In this document: in pieces, positions 7,465 to 19,759 of the stretch
Position numbering within the stretch: the stretch's first letter is position 1
How the letters are laid out: each line of letters begins with the position of its first letter
Source of the DNA: Lacibacter sp. H407
GTDB taxonomy: Bacteria; Bacteroidota; Bacteroidia; Chitinophagales; Chitinophagaceae
Assembly (NCBI RefSeq): GCF_037892605.1
Contig: NZ_JBBKTU010000001.1
Location: 4,030,001-4,094,000, forward strand
Direction of reading: 5' to 3'
DNA length: 64,000 nt
Notes under the pieces: model-generated
What the model saw: the letters and a program-made list of their open reading frames with translations, nothing else
The model's database searches: none
Told to the model about the DNA's origin: nothing
Made by a program: the position numbers and the translations under genes

Positions 7465-8223
7465 TTACTTCCTGCCCGTCTTCAACAACAGTTCCACCAA
7501 TGCTTCCACTGCCGACCATTGCGGATTATGATCTGCTTCCAGTTGAACTACCGACCAGCCTTTCTTTTTTGCCCGATCGGCCTGCAATGCAAAATCATCT
7601 GTTGATGCTGCGGCGCCTTTCGCAACAGTAAGTATATAAGTAGTGGTCAATTGTAACCGCTTTGGATTCGTCAATGAAATTGTATCGGTAAATGTTTTTA
7701 CAGGATGTGGTACATCTTTCGGTGGTAATTGTCCCGGCCTTACCCATGCAGGAATTAAGTAACCATTGCTGGCCATTTTCATCAACCCATCAGCACGTGC
7801 TCCTTGTATGCGTACAACACTTTCACCATGTTCCGGCACAAATGCATCGAGATAGATCAATTGGCTGATTCTACCGGGCACACGATCCGCCACACCGGTA
7901 ATCACCATGCCTCCGTAACTATGCCCCACTAAAATAACATTGTACAGATCTTCATACAAGATCATATTTACCACATCGTCGACATGTGTATTCAAACCTA
8001 CTTCAAGTGATGCAAGGTGCACCCGCTCCCCTTGTCCGGTTAACGATGGGCGATACACAATTGCTCCTGCTGCCGTCATTAACGAATCAGTTTTCTTAAA
8101 TGCCCAGCTACCACCCCATGCACCATGTACAATTACATACACAGGTTTAGCTTGTGCAAATAACGTTGACGAAAAAATTATCAACGCAAACAACATCATA
8201 CTGATCAGGCGAAACTGCTTCAT
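7465..8223 (-). CDS. Secreted alpha/beta-fold hydrolase
   Basis: A 252-aa esterase-like protein with a Sec signal peptide (residues 1-24, cleaved after LFAQA). The oxyanion segment HGAWGGSW is at 33-40, the nucleophile elbow GHSYGG at 100-105 (Ser102) and the catalytic His at ~232 in ADHNP. These features match the hydroxynitrile lyase/methyl-salicylate esterase-like branch (EstC, pyrethroid hydrolase type), acting on small esters. The substrate is unknown. No partner gene is obvious, as the neighbouring DUF2264 gene on the same strand is 82 bp upstream. Confidence 0.85.
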   Translation of the reverse strand: MKQFRLISMMLFALIIFSSTLFAQAKPVYVIVHGAWGGSWAFKKTDSLMTAAGAIVYRPSLTGQGERVHLASLEVGLNTHVDDVVNMILYEDLYNVILVGHSYGGMVITGVADRVPGRISQLIYLDAFVPEHGESVVRIQGARADGLMKMASNGYLIPAWVRPGQLPPKDVPHPVKTFTDTISLTNPKRLQLTTTYILTVAKGAAASTDDFALQADRAKKKGWSVVQLEADHNPQWSAVEALVELLLKTGRK

Positions 8224-8305
8224 AAAAACTAATTGTTAAGATGAAAGTACATACTACTTGCGAATGATAACAAATGATCTAATCTGTTATTGCAAAACAA
8301 CCAGT

Positions 8306-9565
8306 TCAATAGTCTACTTTATAATCTTTTTTTACTGCTTCACCGTTCCATGCTTTCTTACTTGTCCAATCGGCAGCTGCATCTGCCCAAAATGAATGCG
8401 ATGCCGGTAAGCCCAAACTCAGGAAGCCAAGTGTTGCCAGATATAAACTTCCGGTTGATGTGTATTTGTCAGCGATTGATGGCTGATGACCATTGAATCC
8501 TAAAACCAACCATCCGTTATTGTCAAAATTCTGATCACCGTCATACATTTTATGCATGATGGCCGTTAACCCACAACGCACCTGCGCAGCCGAAACAGTT
8601 GCAGGCAATTTTTCCATGAGTGCTGTTTGTGACAAAACCTGGAACGCACCTGTGCGATAGGTAATGGAACGGCCCAATGCCGGGAATGTTCCATCCGGCG
8701 CAATGATGCGTTCAAGAAATTCAGCATGGCGGGCCATCCGTTGTACAGCAAGATCAAATTCCTGTTGCGATGCCATTTTCTTTTCCACCAAAACGCTATA
8801 CAGATCAACCAGCATTGGATGAATTACAAACGAATTGTAATAATCCATACTGAATTTTTCACCATCGCTGTACCATCCATCACCAACATACCATTCCTTC
8901 ATTTTCCTGATGGCAAAATCAATTCGTACCGGATCGTGCTGCTCACCGATCTTCAATAAAAATCCTTCCGTGATACCCGCAAACAATAACCAGTTACTAT
9001 AAGAGCCCTTTCGGTTACGTAACGATTTGAACTCCTCAATAAAACGTTGTTTCGTTACAGCATCCAACGGATGCCACAACGCATCAGGTGCACGGAGAAA
9101 AGCATGTGCAACAAACGCAGCATCAACCAACGGTTGCCCATCCGTTCTGAAATTTAAATAATCAGGATGATTGGGATCAACAGCGTTCGCTAAGCCTTTC
9201 AGTAATTCATCACGCAACTGTTTACGAAGTTTTCCTTCAGCTGTTTCATCATCAGGCAAAGCCAACCAAGGTGCTATACCTGCCATTGTTCTTCCAACAG
9301 CTTCGAGATAAGTTACCTTTGTTGCCTGCAGATAATAATCAGGGGCCAGCTCTAACGGCATGTTCTTTTTCAATGTACCCCGGGCAAGATTATGTACAAC
9401 CGGGTAAGCAATTTTATACAAGGTCTTCGCCCAAAAAGCTCTGTCCTGCAAGCCAGATAACTGATCAGGTTGTTGTTTATTTTTATTTGATGACTGGGCT
9501 GATAATACTTGTACCGCTATCAAAGAAATAAATACGAGTGATACAAGTGCAACATATTTTTTCAT
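8306..9565 (-). CDS. DUF2264 domain protein, exported
   Basis: A 419-aa protein with a signal peptide (MKKYVALVSLVFISLIAVQV, cut after LSA). Nearly the whole mature chain matches DUF2264: residues 95-140 carry YLEAVGRTMAGIAPWLALPDDE and later DPNHPDYLNF, and the end has FWADAAADWTSKKAWNG. The family folds as an alpha/alpha barrel like unsaturated glucuronyl hydrolases and is linked to polysaccharide use, but activity has seldom been shown. A periplasmic sugar-processing role is inferred. It diverges from the serine hydrolase gene at 9662 across a 96-bp intergenic region that must hold both promoters. Confidence 0.88.
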   Translation of the reverse strand: MKKYVALVSLVFISLIAVQVLSAQSSNKNKQQPDQLSGLQDRAFWAKTLYKIAYPVVHNLARGTLKKNMPLELAPDYYLQATKVTYLEAVGRTMAGIAPWLALPDDETAEGKLRKQLRDELLKGLANAVDPNHPDYLNFRTDGQPLVDAAFVAHAFLRAPDALWHPLDAVTKQRFIEEFKSLRNRKGSYSNWLLFAGITEGFLLKIGEQHDPVRIDFAIRKMKEWYVGDGWYSDGEKFSMDYYNSFVIHPMLVDLYSVLVEKKMASQQEFDLAVQRMARHAEFLERIIAPDGTFPALGRSITYRTGAFQVLSQTALMEKLPATVSAAQVRCGLTAIMHKMYDGDQNFDNNGWLVLGFNGHQPSIADKYTSTGSLYLATLGFLSLGLPASHSFWADAAADWTSKKAWNGEAVKKDYKVDY

Positions 9566-9661
9566 AACAAGTGATTACTGCTGAAGATTGAATTTACAGG
9601 ATTCTTTTTTTGTAACTGCTTTCGATTAAATATTATCTTGTTTCTCTAAACTATACAGGCA

Positions 9662-11245
9662 ATGAGAACTTCCTTTTTAGCACTAGCAGCTATACTTGCA
9701 ATCTTTTCATGCAATGAAACTGATCAAAAAGGAACGATGGTTTCTACTTCGTTCGATAGTTCGTATCAACCCGCTATGTTTACAGATCCTAACCGTCTGG
9801 AAAAAATCAAAACAACCTTTGCAGTGATCGACAGTTTATATAAAAACCATACAACAGACAATCATTTACCAGCCATTTCATTTGGAATTGTTGTAGACGG
9901 AGAATTAGTTTATAAAAACAGCTATGGCTATACAGATATCGAAAAGAAAACACCTGCAACAACCGCCTCGCTGTTTCGAATTGCATCTATGAGCAAGAGT
10001 TTTACTTGTATGGCTATTCTAAAACTGCGTGACGAGGGCAAACTCAACTTAGATGATCCTGCTTATTTGTATATTCCCGAACTAAGAAATATCAAGTACC
10101 CAACAGCAGATGCACCACATATAACGATCCGGCATTTGATGACACATGGTGCAGGTTTTCCGGAAGACAATCCATGGGGCGATCGTCAATTAGCCGATAC
10201 TGATAAAGATTTGATGGAATTTATTGGTAAGCAGATATCCTTCTCCAATCCACCTGGTATAGCATATGAATACAGCAACCTCGGTTTTGCTTTGCAGGGA
10301 AAAATAATTACAAAAGTAAGTGGCATGCGGTATCAGGATTATATCAAACAATTCATTCTTGAACCGCTGGGGATGAAAACAACTACGTATGAATATGCAG
10401 ATGTAGCGCCCGATAAACTGGCACATGGTTATCGCTGGCTCAATGAAAAATGGAACGAAGAAACATTGTTACACGATACAAAGGATGGAAGCTGGGGTGC
10501 AATGGGCAGCATGATCAGTTCCATTGATGAGTTTGCAGCCTACATGTCGTTTCACCTTTCGGCATGGCCACCAAACAATGCGGCAGAAAATGGCCCTGTT
10601 AAACGAAGCTCGGTACGGGAGATGCATCATCCATGGCGATGGAATGGGTTTAATCCCAATTATAAATTTCCTGATGGAAGAAACTGCGCCATTACATCTG
10701 CTTATTGTTATGGATTGGGATGGATGAATGATTGTGAAGGCAGAACATATATTGCTCATAGTGGTGGACTACCAGGCTTTGGAAGCCAGTGGCGCATTAT
10801 GCCCGATTATGGAATTGGTGTGGTAGCATTTGGCAATCGTACATATGCTCCGATGGGTGGAATTAACTTGCGGGTGCTTGATACATTAATTAAAATGGCG
10901 AGCCTGCAACCACGGCAATTGGCGCCATCAAAAATACTGGAGCAACGTAAAAATGAATTGATGAAGCTATTACCAAATTGGACCAACGCAGAACAAAGCG
11001 GTTTGTTTGCTGAAAACTTTTTCCCTGATTATCCGATCGATATTTTAAAGAAACAATCAATCGATTTGTTTGCCAAAGCTGGAAAAATAATTGCAGTAAA
11101 AGAAATGAAAGCAGAAAATCAATTGCGAGGCTCATTTATTGTAGAGGGAACCAACATCAATATGGAAATCTATTTTACATTATCGCCGGAAAACCCGCCG
11201 CTAATACAGGAGTACCATATAAGAGAGATAGCAAAACAGAAGTGA
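9662..11245 (+). CDS. Class C beta-lactamase-like serine hydrolase lipoprotein
   Basis: A 527-aa penicillin-binding-protein-fold enzyme. A lipobox (IFSC, Cys17) marks it as a lipoprotein. Catalytic motifs are all present: SMSK (Ser109/Lys112), YSN near residue 200 (YEYSNLGFALQG), and the third motif HSGG (HSGGLPGFGSQW). The extra ~120-residue C-terminal domain is typical of the esterase/D-aminopeptidase relatives rather than true beta-lactamases. Probable function is hydrolysis of an ester or D-peptide in the periplasm or at the cell surface. A second, distant paralogue is at 22701-24098. Confidence 0.88.
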   Translation: MRTSFLALAAILAIFSCNETDQKGTMVSTSFDSSYQPAMFTDPNRLEKIKTTFAVIDSLYKNHTTDNHLPAISFGIVVDGELVYKNSYGYTDIEKKTPATTASLFRIASMSKSFTCMAILKLRDEGKLNLDDPAYLYIPELRNIKYPTADAPHITIRHLMTHGAGFPEDNPWGDRQLADTDKDLMEFIGKQISFSNPPGIAYEYSNLGFALQGKIITKVSGMRYQDYIKQFILEPLGMKTTTYEYADVAPDKLAHGYRWLNEKWNEETLLHDTKDGSWGAMGSMISSIDEFAAYMSFHLSAWPPNNAAENGPVKRSSVREMHHPWRWNGFNPNYKFPDGRNCAITSAYCYGLGWMNDCEGRTYIAHSGGLPGFGSQWRIMPDYGIGVVAFGNRTYAPMGGINLRVLDTLIKMASLQPRQLAPSKILEQRKNELMKLLPNWTNAEQSGLFAENFFPDYPIDILKKQSIDLFAKAGKIIAVKEMKAENQLRGSFIVEGTNINMEIYFTLSPENPPLIQEYHIREIAKQK

Positions 11246-11294
11246 TCATTTTTTTAGACATAGCATGACCAAAAAAAATTGAAACCGTCTATTG

Positions 11295-11693
11295 TCAATT
11301 GTCTCTATTCATAATAAAACTGCTTTCCTGTTTTACAAAACCAACTTTTGGATAATATTCCATGGCTGATGGTACAGATAGCAATAAAACCATCGACTGC
11401 TCTCCTACTTTTTCTTTTGTTAAGTTGATGAGCGTTTTGCCAATGCCTTCCTTTTTATATTCATGTTTAACAGCAAGGTCTGCGAGGTAACAACTCCAAA
11501 CCCAATCGGTAATGCAGCGTGAAATACCTACCAACACATCATTGTCCCATGCTGTAACAATAAGATTTGAATTGTCGATCATTTTCTGCATTCGCTCTTT
11601 GTCATTTGTTGGACGTGGCAAGCCCGCATTGTTGTAGAGTTCGATGAGTTGATCAGCAGTCGGCTTGCGATCGAAACTGTATATAATTTCCAT
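11295..11693 (-). CDS. GNAT-family N-acetyltransferase
   Basis: A 132-aa cytoplasmic acetyl-CoA-dependent acetyltransferase. Motif A is LADLAVKHEYKKEGIGKTLI (residues ~71-90), with the Q/R-x-x-G-x-G/A acetyl-CoA loop in the form KKEGIG, and motif B ends at YYPKVGF. This compact form is common in bacteria and does not reveal the acceptor. It is convergent with the serine hydrolase at 9662 and not obviously in an operon. Confidence 0.85.
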   Translation of the reverse strand: MEIIYSFDRKPTADQLIELYNNAGLPRPTNDKERMQKMIDNSNLIVTAWDNDVLVGISRCITDWVWSCYLADLAVKHEYKKEGIGKTLINLTKEKVGEQSMVLLLSVPSAMEYYPKVGFVKQESSFIMNRDN

Positions 11694-11774
11694 GATGTTT
11701 GCTTGATGATAAATGTAGCACGAAGTAAAGAAAATTATTGATCTCGATCGGAAAGACGAGCTGTGTTTGTTCGA

Positions 11775-12782
11775 TCAGTATCCTTTATTCCGAAACTTCA
11801 ACAGCTTGGTTCCATATATATCGCCTACATAAATATTTCCTTGCTGATCTACTGCAATATCATGATACCAGGAAACAGTCCGTTTGTTTTCGCCGCTGCT
11901 TCCAAATTGAAAAACAACATTTCCTGCAGTGTCATATTGAAATACTTTCGAACCTTTGTTACCCATATCAGTTGTAATAGTATAATCAAAATCAATAGCG
12001 TACAGATGCTGTGCACTGTCGATCGTTACTGCCGGCAATTGCGGTACAGAATCTTTGTTCTTTAACACACGCAGAAATTTGCCATTCTTATCAAACACCT
12101 GGATGCGGTTATTTTGCCGGTCGGCTACATAAACATGTTCACTTTTATCAATCGTTATGCCATGCGGTATATTAAACTCACCTTCATCGCTTCCTTTTGT
12201 TCCCCACTCCAATAAATAACTACCTGATGCGGAAAACTTCACTACCCTGCTGTTACCATATCCATCACTGACATAAAACGAACCATCATCAGCCACAACA
12301 ACATCAGTGGGTAAATTAAAATGTAATGAATCGTTACCAGGAGTTTTTGCAACACCCAAGGTCATCAACAATTGTCCATCATGACTGAATTTTAAGATTT
12401 GATGCAGACCAACATCTGTTACCCAAATATTATCTTCTTTATCAACCGTTAAGCCATGCGGCATAATAAACTGGTTGGCGCCCCATTCATGAATAATTGT
12501 TCCAGTTTCTGCATCAAGCTCAAGTATTGTATTCGTATCAATAAATGTTTCTGGAAAAGGATCGGTCCATTTTCTTCCGGCTCTGTGAAACACAAAAACG
12601 TGCTGTTTGCTATCAATGCTAATACCTGTTGGTTGACCAAATGAATAACCGGTGGGCAATTTCGGCCACGCATCAACCAATGCATAGTTTATTGGTTGAT
12701 CCTTATTATTGCTTGTTGACTGATCAGTACATCCATAAAAAACAATCGATGCAAATAAGAAACAGATCTTGATTGTATGCAT
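11775..12782 (-). CDS. NHL-repeat lipoprotein, peptidyl-hydroxyglycine lyase-like
   Basis: A beta-propeller protein whose repeats (MPHGLTVDKEDNIWVTD, LPTDVVVADDGSFYVSD, IPHGITIDKSEHVYVAD) match NHL blades. It is closest to the peptidyl-alpha-hydroxyglycine alpha-amidating lyase-like family, which ends with YHDIAVDQQGNIYVGD. The start at 12782 gives a clean lipoprotein signal (MHTIKICFLFASIVFYGC). The longer frame from 12830 would overlap the upstream gene and lacks a signal sequence. The M61 peptidase ends 26 bp upstream on the same strand, so the two may be cotranscribed. Enzyme activity is not certain, as metal-binding residues cannot be assigned safely by eye. Confidence 0.82.
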   Translation of the reverse strand: MHTIKICFLFASIVFYGCTDQSTSNNKDQPINYALVDAWPKLPTGYSFGQPTGISIDSKQHVFVFHRAGRKWTDPFPETFIDTNTILELDAETGTIIHEWGANQFIMPHGLTVDKEDNIWVTDVGLHQILKFSHDGQLLMTLGVAKTPGNDSLHFNLPTDVVVADDGSFYVSDGYGNSRVVKFSASGSYLLEWGTKGSDEGEFNIPHGITIDKSEHVYVADRQNNRIQVFDKNGKFLRVLKNKDSVPQLPAVTIDSAQHLYAIDFDYTITTDMGNKGSKVFQYDTAGNVVFQFGSSGENKRTVSWYHDIAVDQQGNIYVGDIYGTKLLKFRNKGY

Positions 12783-12808
12783 ACTTCTTTTATTTAAATT
12801 ATACCAGT

Positions 12809-14368
12809 TTAAAGTCGCTGTCCCATCCATGATCGATAAATCCTTTGCTGCATTTCAGTTGGTTGAACGATCTGCTTCAACTTATACAACCCGTCTGATT
12901 GTACTAATTGCAACCCTGCAAATAATAAATAATGATTATAGTCGAGCTCCTTTGTAGTATAGACATAATCAAAAAATGCTGCAAGGGAAACACCCGCTGT
13001 TACTTCACAAGCTTCCTGAAACTCAGCTTCAGTGAATCCACGCTTTAATTGCAGGTAATATTTTTGATAAAGCAATCGCATTACATCATCCAATGAGCGT
13101 TTATTACCTGATGATTGACGGATTGCCAGATCAAGCAGCATACCTACCAACGGCCCTTTATCATAGTACGAAATGGTCTTTCCTTTTTCATCGCCGCTGT
13201 TACCAAACGGGCCATCCCGCCATGTTTTATAACTCGCCTGTTGAAGCGATTGATGCAAGCGGCCCGGATTTTTTTCATGTGCTGTGATGTTCCGTTCAAA
13301 ATTCTGCAACATGGTTTGCTCATCTGCAAGTCCGGCACGCTTTAAAACAATGTATTCGTAATACACAGTTAACCCTTCGCTGATCCAGAGTTGATTGGTG
13401 CGGTTTTCTTTATCGTAATCGAACGGGCCTAACTCAAATGGCCGTATACGTTTTACATTAAAGTGATGAATGTATTCATGTGCCAGAAAGTTAAGCATGG
13501 TATTCATGCCTGGAGCAGTATTCAACCCTTTACCGTCGAAACTCACGGTTGTATTATTGGCATGTTCAATACCACCTCTGCCCGGACCAATTCCTATAAA
13601 CGTATACTGCTGATATGGAATGTCACCAAACAACTCAGTTGCAACCTCAATCATTTTCTGCAGCTTATTCATAAGATCCTGCCGATCAAATTCACCCAGC
13701 TTATATCCAATAAACCGATGAACAATTCCCTTTACTTTAAATGAAGGAAGTTCTTCAAGGTTGCCCACAAGAATGGGACAATCGTACAACTCATCAAAAT
13801 CAATTGAACTAAAACGGTTGCTGATTTTTGAATCAGGTGTTAAACCGGTAGCGATACCGCTCCAACGATTTCCTTTTTCTACTTTAACGGCAACGGGCAT
13901 TTGCAAAGCGCCCTCCACATACAAAAAACTATTTGCCGGAATGATGTAAGCACGGTTACTGTCTACATAACTGTTCGCCACAAACTGACGTTTCGTTTGA
14001 ATTGAATAGTCAACCACAAATACTTTATTGCGTACACCTGTTACACGCCAGGTATTTGAGTTGATCTGTTGTAACGATAATTGGTTGCCTTTTGCATCTG
14101 TTGCCTTGATGGCCTGCACATCGCCTGCATAATTCATGAGTTGATAATAACCAGGCGTCCAGTTAGGCATTTTCAACAACAACGTATCCTTATTCCATCT
14201 TTCTAAAGACATCGTTACGTGGTATGCATGCGAAGAAGGATCGGGTACCGACACGGAGAATTGAATTGTTGGTTGTTGCGCAGAGACTTTTACTGAAGTA
14301 GAAACAAACAACAGGATCAATACAAAGGCAGCGGCTTGCTTGCCCGGGAAAATTGACAGAATGCTCAT
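12809..14368 (-). CDS. M61-family glycyl aminopeptidase-like metalloprotease
   Basis: A 519-aa exported zinc peptidase. A signal peptide covers residues ~8-30 (AAAFVLILLFVSTSVKVSAQ). An N-terminal beta domain (PNWTPGYYQLMNY) precedes the zinc site HEYIHHFNVKRIRP, with the third ligand Glu in WISEGLTVYYEY, all typical of family M61. Classical members (~600 aa) carry a C-terminal PDZ domain. This one ends soon after the alpha-helical catalytic part, so PDZ is absent or reduced. It probably trims peptides in the periplasm. It precedes the NHL lipoprotein gene in the same direction. Confidence 0.88.
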   Translation of the reverse strand: MSILSIFPGKQAAAFVLILLFVSTSVKVSAQQPTIQFSVSVPDPSSHAYHVTMSLERWNKDTLLLKMPNWTPGYYQLMNYAGDVQAIKATDAKGNQLSLQQINSNTWRVTGVRNKVFVVDYSIQTKRQFVANSYVDSNRAYIIPANSFLYVEGALQMPVAVKVEKGNRWSGIATGLTPDSKISNRFSSIDFDELYDCPILVGNLEELPSFKVKGIVHRFIGYKLGEFDRQDLMNKLQKMIEVATELFGDIPYQQYTFIGIGPGRGGIEHANNTTVSFDGKGLNTAPGMNTMLNFLAHEYIHHFNVKRIRPFELGPFDYDKENRTNQLWISEGLTVYYEYIVLKRAGLADEQTMLQNFERNITAHEKNPGRLHQSLQQASYKTWRDGPFGNSGDEKGKTISYYDKGPLVGMLLDLAIRQSSGNKRSLDDVMRLLYQKYYLQLKRGFTEAEFQEACEVTAGVSLAAFFDYVYTTKELDYNHYLLFAGLQLVQSDGLYKLKQIVQPTEMQQRIYRSWMGQRL

Positions 14369-14443
14369 GTTGATAAAATTGAGATCACTGCAATATTAAG
14401 CATTAAGAAGAAGCAGCTTTGCCTGTTGATCAACAACAGCACA

Positions 14444-15175
14444 TCATCCCTTGATCATTGTTTTCAAAAACGTTTGCACGGCTTCTGATCGTCCAAGTGG
14501 TTCTGTAAGAAAAATGAACAGGTTTACATCCAACGCAAGATAAGTAGCCGGGTGTTTCAGTTTGCCATATTTCCATGCAGCAATAAGCAACATAGCAATG
14601 ATGAGCCCCTGTGCAATATAAATGGGTATCATGATATCAATGTTTGGCCAATCCTTCCTGTTGATAGCAATGTAAACATTTTGTACGCCTCTGCCCAGTG
14701 CCGGCATCATGATCAAAAACACCGTGGAAACAAGCCACCATGCATGATTCTCTATTTGCTTACGATGGATAATACTTTTAATAATGGCAAAACCAAAAGC
14801 CGTCATCATCACTATTTCAACAGCAGCCACTCCAAAAAAGAACCAGGGTTCAAACGGACCAAACCGTTCAGGATTTTTCATAATAGCTTCTGTTGTCGCA
14901 ATATCACGATGCATCATACTCAATGCCGTTAAGCAAACAGCACCAGCCAAAAACATTCCAATGATTCCATTAGTGCGATGCAGATTTAATTTGCCATGTG
15001 TTGCCCAATATGGTTGGAGAATCAGATACAGGTACCACACAGTTCCCGTCCAGTAATGGATATGTACCGACCACGCATTGTCGGTAAAGTCGCCCCAATA
15101 ATCCCTGAAAATTCCAACTTGCATAAAGAACATGGGTACGAACATCCACTTGTATAAACTTTTGTAGCGCTGCAT
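14444..15175 (-). CDS. Polytopic membrane protein, DUF2306-like
   Basis: Starting at ATG 15175 (MQRYKSLYKWMFVPMFF) gives a 243-aa protein with six to seven membrane helices. The longer frame to 15301 adds a stretch that lacks membrane topology, so I place the start at 15175. His-rich helix ends (HIHYWTGTVWYLYLILQP, HRTNGIIGMFL, MHRDIA) resemble DUF2306-type membrane proteins, whose spaced histidines could hold heme or metal. No biochemical role is known. It follows oxyR on the same strand at 152 bp. Coupling to oxidative stress is possible but not shown. Confidence 0.7.
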   Translation of the reverse strand: MQRYKSLYKWMFVPMFFMQVGIFRDYWGDFTDNAWSVHIHYWTGTVWYLYLILQPYWATHGKLNLHRTNGIIGMFLAGAVCLTALSMMHRDIATTEAIMKNPERFGPFEPWFFFGVAAVEIVMMTAFGFAIIKSIIHRKQIENHAWWLVSTVFLIMMPALGRGVQNVYIAINRKDWPNIDIMIPIYIAQGLIIAMLLIAAWKYGKLKHPATYLALDVNLFIFLTEPLGRSEAVQTFLKTMIKG

Positions 15176-15327
15176 AGCAGAATGGGTTTTGGTTTGAAAA
15201 AAGTGAAACAAAGCCGGACAAATCCAACTACGAAAGAAAGATAAACCGTTCGGCCGGTTCAGGCAATAGCTATTTTTCGCTAGAAGCAGCAACCAATTCA
15301 TTCAAACGCCCTTCCACCATCCAATCA

Positions 15328-16263
15328 TCAATAACTGATATCCACCACTTTTTTTCTGCTCAGCTTTTGCATAGATTTTGGTACAATGCTGAGGATTTCT
15401 TCTTTCAATGTCTGGATCAATTTTGTTTTCAAATGATCACGGTGAATCACCAGACTTACTTCCCTTGCCGGTCTCGGTTCTTTCAACTGCTTTACAAATT
15501 TCATTTGCGGTTTGGTAAATTCCATCACCGCCAGCTCGGGTAAAATAGTAATGCCATCACTTTTATCAACCATCCGTTTTAATGTTTCAATATTGCCGGT
15601 TTCGTATCGAAAGTTGATCGCAGAGAACTTTTGCAGCTCACACAGATTTAAGATCTGTGAACGGAAACAATGTCCTTCTTCCAGCAACCAGAGTTGATTG
15701 GGGTCTATTTCATTCGGCAACACATACTTCTTATCATACAACGCATTGTTTTTTGAAACGTACACAAACAGTTCCTCATAAAACAACACATCTTCTTTTA
15801 TCGACGAATCTTTTAACGGCGTAACTACAATACCGCAATCAAGCCGGTTATTTTTAAGTTCCTGTACAATTTCTTCTGTAATAATTTCACGTACCACCAG
15901 GTTTACCTGCGGATATTTTTCACGGATGTTTTTAAAAAGCGGCGGCAACAGGTACGGTGCAATGGTTGGGATAATGCCAATGCGTATTTCACCACTCATA
16001 CTGTCTTTCTGTTCGGAGATCAACTGCCGAATCAATCCCGCATCACGCAGCACTACACGTGCCTGTGCAATAATGCTGGCACCAATTTCAGTAGGGATCA
16101 CCGGTTGTTTGGTACGGTCAAAAATCTTTACCCCCAATTCCTCTTCCAGCTTTTGAATTTGCATGCTGAGGGTTGGTTGCGTAACAAAACATTTTTCAGA
16201 TGCCAGTACAAAATGCCGGTGCGTATCAAGTGCTACAATATATTCGAGCTGTGTCAACGTCAT
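15328..16263 (-). CDS. oxyR: Hydrogen peroxide sensor OxyR (LysR family)
   Basis: A 311-aa LysR-type regulator: N-terminal winged helix-turn-helix (residues 1-60, MTLTQLEYIVALDTHRHF) and C-terminal sensor domain. The redox pair is intact: GHCFRSQILNLC places Cys199 and Cys208 at the same numbers as in E. coli OxyR, where peroxide forms a disulfide between them. Activation of peroxide-defence genes follows. It is transcribed divergently from katG across 146 bp, the classical arrangement, so autoregulation and katG control from this region are expected. Very secure. Confidence 0.95.
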   Translation of the reverse strand: MTLTQLEYIVALDTHRHFVLASEKCFVTQPTLSMQIQKLEEELGVKIFDRTKQPVIPTEIGASIIAQARVVLRDAGLIRQLISEQKDSMSGEIRIGIIPTIAPYLLPPLFKNIREKYPQVNLVVREIITEEIVQELKNNRLDCGIVVTPLKDSSIKEDVLFYEELFVYVSKNNALYDKKYVLPNEIDPNQLWLLEEGHCFRSQILNLCELQKFSAINFRYETGNIETLKRMVDKSDGITILPELAVMEFTKPQMKFVKQLKEPRPAREVSLVIHRDHLKTKLIQTLKEEILSIVPKSMQKLSRKKVVDISY

Positions 16264-18644
<2,381 letters not shown>

Positions 18645-18672
18645 TCGTAAATAAGCATAAGAATCAATGTGT

Positions 18673-18704
18673 AAAGCCGGCCTGGTAACAGGCTGGCTTT
18701 TATT
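18673..18704 (+). terminator. katG terminator
   Basis: Twelve-bp stem with one G-T pair (18673-18684 with 18689-18700), loop GTAA, then TTATTTG. It lies 28 bp after the katG stop codon. Confidence 0.75.
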
Positions 18705-18738
18705 TGTGCGTACTTGGGTGTGGCCGCCTTTGAAGAGA

Positions 18739-18765
18739 GTTGCCAACCTTTGGAAGATTGGCAAC
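18739..18765. repeat. GTTGCCAA...TTGGCAAC inverted repeat
   Basis: An 8-bp inverted repeat around an 11-nt spacer, located between katG and the methyltransferase. The same GGTTGCCAACCTT-type word forms a larger inverted repeat at 39166-39230, so this may be a small dispersed palindrome family (REP-like). Confidence 0.5.
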
Positions 18766-18830
18766 CCTGCGCTAAATATTGAAAGATATTTGCATAACGA
18801 GAAAGCAATCATCTAATGCCATGCTAATAA

Positions 18831-19649
18831 TCACTTGCACATGACCGTTACTCTTAAAAAAGTTGCCGGTATAGACGTGCTGTTTTCATTGCCGCTTTTA
18901 TTCTGACTGTTAAACAGGTTTTCAAGTTCCTGTTGCAATGCTTCTGCTTTGCCGTTTTTTCCTGCGGCCTCAAACGCATTCATAGTGGGACCGTAATACT
19001 GTTTAAAATTATTCACGAATAATGAAGGTGAATAACCAGCCTTGAACGTAAATGTTTCTTTTGCAAAGGAGATGTTTTCCTTTGGAATACCGGCAGTTTC
19101 AAAACGCTTGATCACCTCCTCTTCCACTCCCCATAACATCGGACTCACAAAACCTTCTGGAGGTGCAGGAGTATAAGCTGAACTGATCTTTAATATTTGT
19201 GCTACCAACGTTGGGTCACCGGGTATCCAGTTGCCCATTACAATTCGGCCACCTTTACGTGTTACCCGAACCATTTCTTTTGCTGCTTCCAGCGGACGTG
19301 GTGCAAACATGGCACCGAAGATGCTGACCACAAGATCATAACTTTTATTCTGCTGATCTTTCAGATCCATTACATCACCTTCATAAATTTTGCAACGTTC
19401 CGCAACGCCCTCATTCGTTGCACGTATGTTTCCTGCTTCAACAAGATTGTGTGCAATGTCAACACCTGTTACATTTGCACCGAGTTTTGCTGCAGGTATA
19501 GCTGTATCGCCATCACCACAACCAACATCTAATACATCCATTCCGGGTTTAATGCCGAGTGTATCAACAAGTGCTGCCGAGCTTTCACGCATAGTGTCGG
19601 CTATCTTGGTAAAATCACCTTTCTCCCAAAGTGCTTTGTTCGGATTCAT
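18831..19649 (-). CDS. Class I SAM-dependent methyltransferase
   Basis: A 272-aa Rossmann-fold methyltransferase of the UbiE/Methyltransf_11 type. Motif I is VLDVGCGDGDTAIPAA (residues ~38-53), motif II has GVDIAHNLVEAG, and a later DLVVSIFGAMFAPRP matches motif IV. It lacks a signal peptide and should act in the cytoplasm. The acceptor is unknown, as similar proteins methylate small molecules such as arsenite, quinones or phospholipid heads. It has no operon partner. The AraC regulator at 19760 lies 111 bp upstream on the same strand and could control it. Confidence 0.85.
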   Translation of the reverse strand: MNPNKALWEKGDFTKIADTMRESSAALVDTLGIKPGMDVLDVGCGDGDTAIPAAKLGANVTGVDIAHNLVEAGNIRATNEGVAERCKIYEGDVMDLKDQQNKSYDLVVSIFGAMFAPRPLEAAKEMVRVTRKGGRIVMGNWIPGDPTLVAQILKISSAYTPAPPEGFVSPMLWGVEEEVIKRFETAGIPKENISFAKETFTFKAGYSPSLFVNNFKQYYGPTMNAFEAAGKNGKAEALQQELENLFNSQNKSGNENSTSIPATFLRVTVMCK

Positions 19650-19759
19650 GGTTAAGTTTTTAAAATGTAAAAAGTAAATAACTGTTTATTACAGATCGAA
19701 ACTATTGCCTGTAAAGAAACTTTCCTTTGCTGTAAAGTCCGGGTATTTTGCTTAGCGGC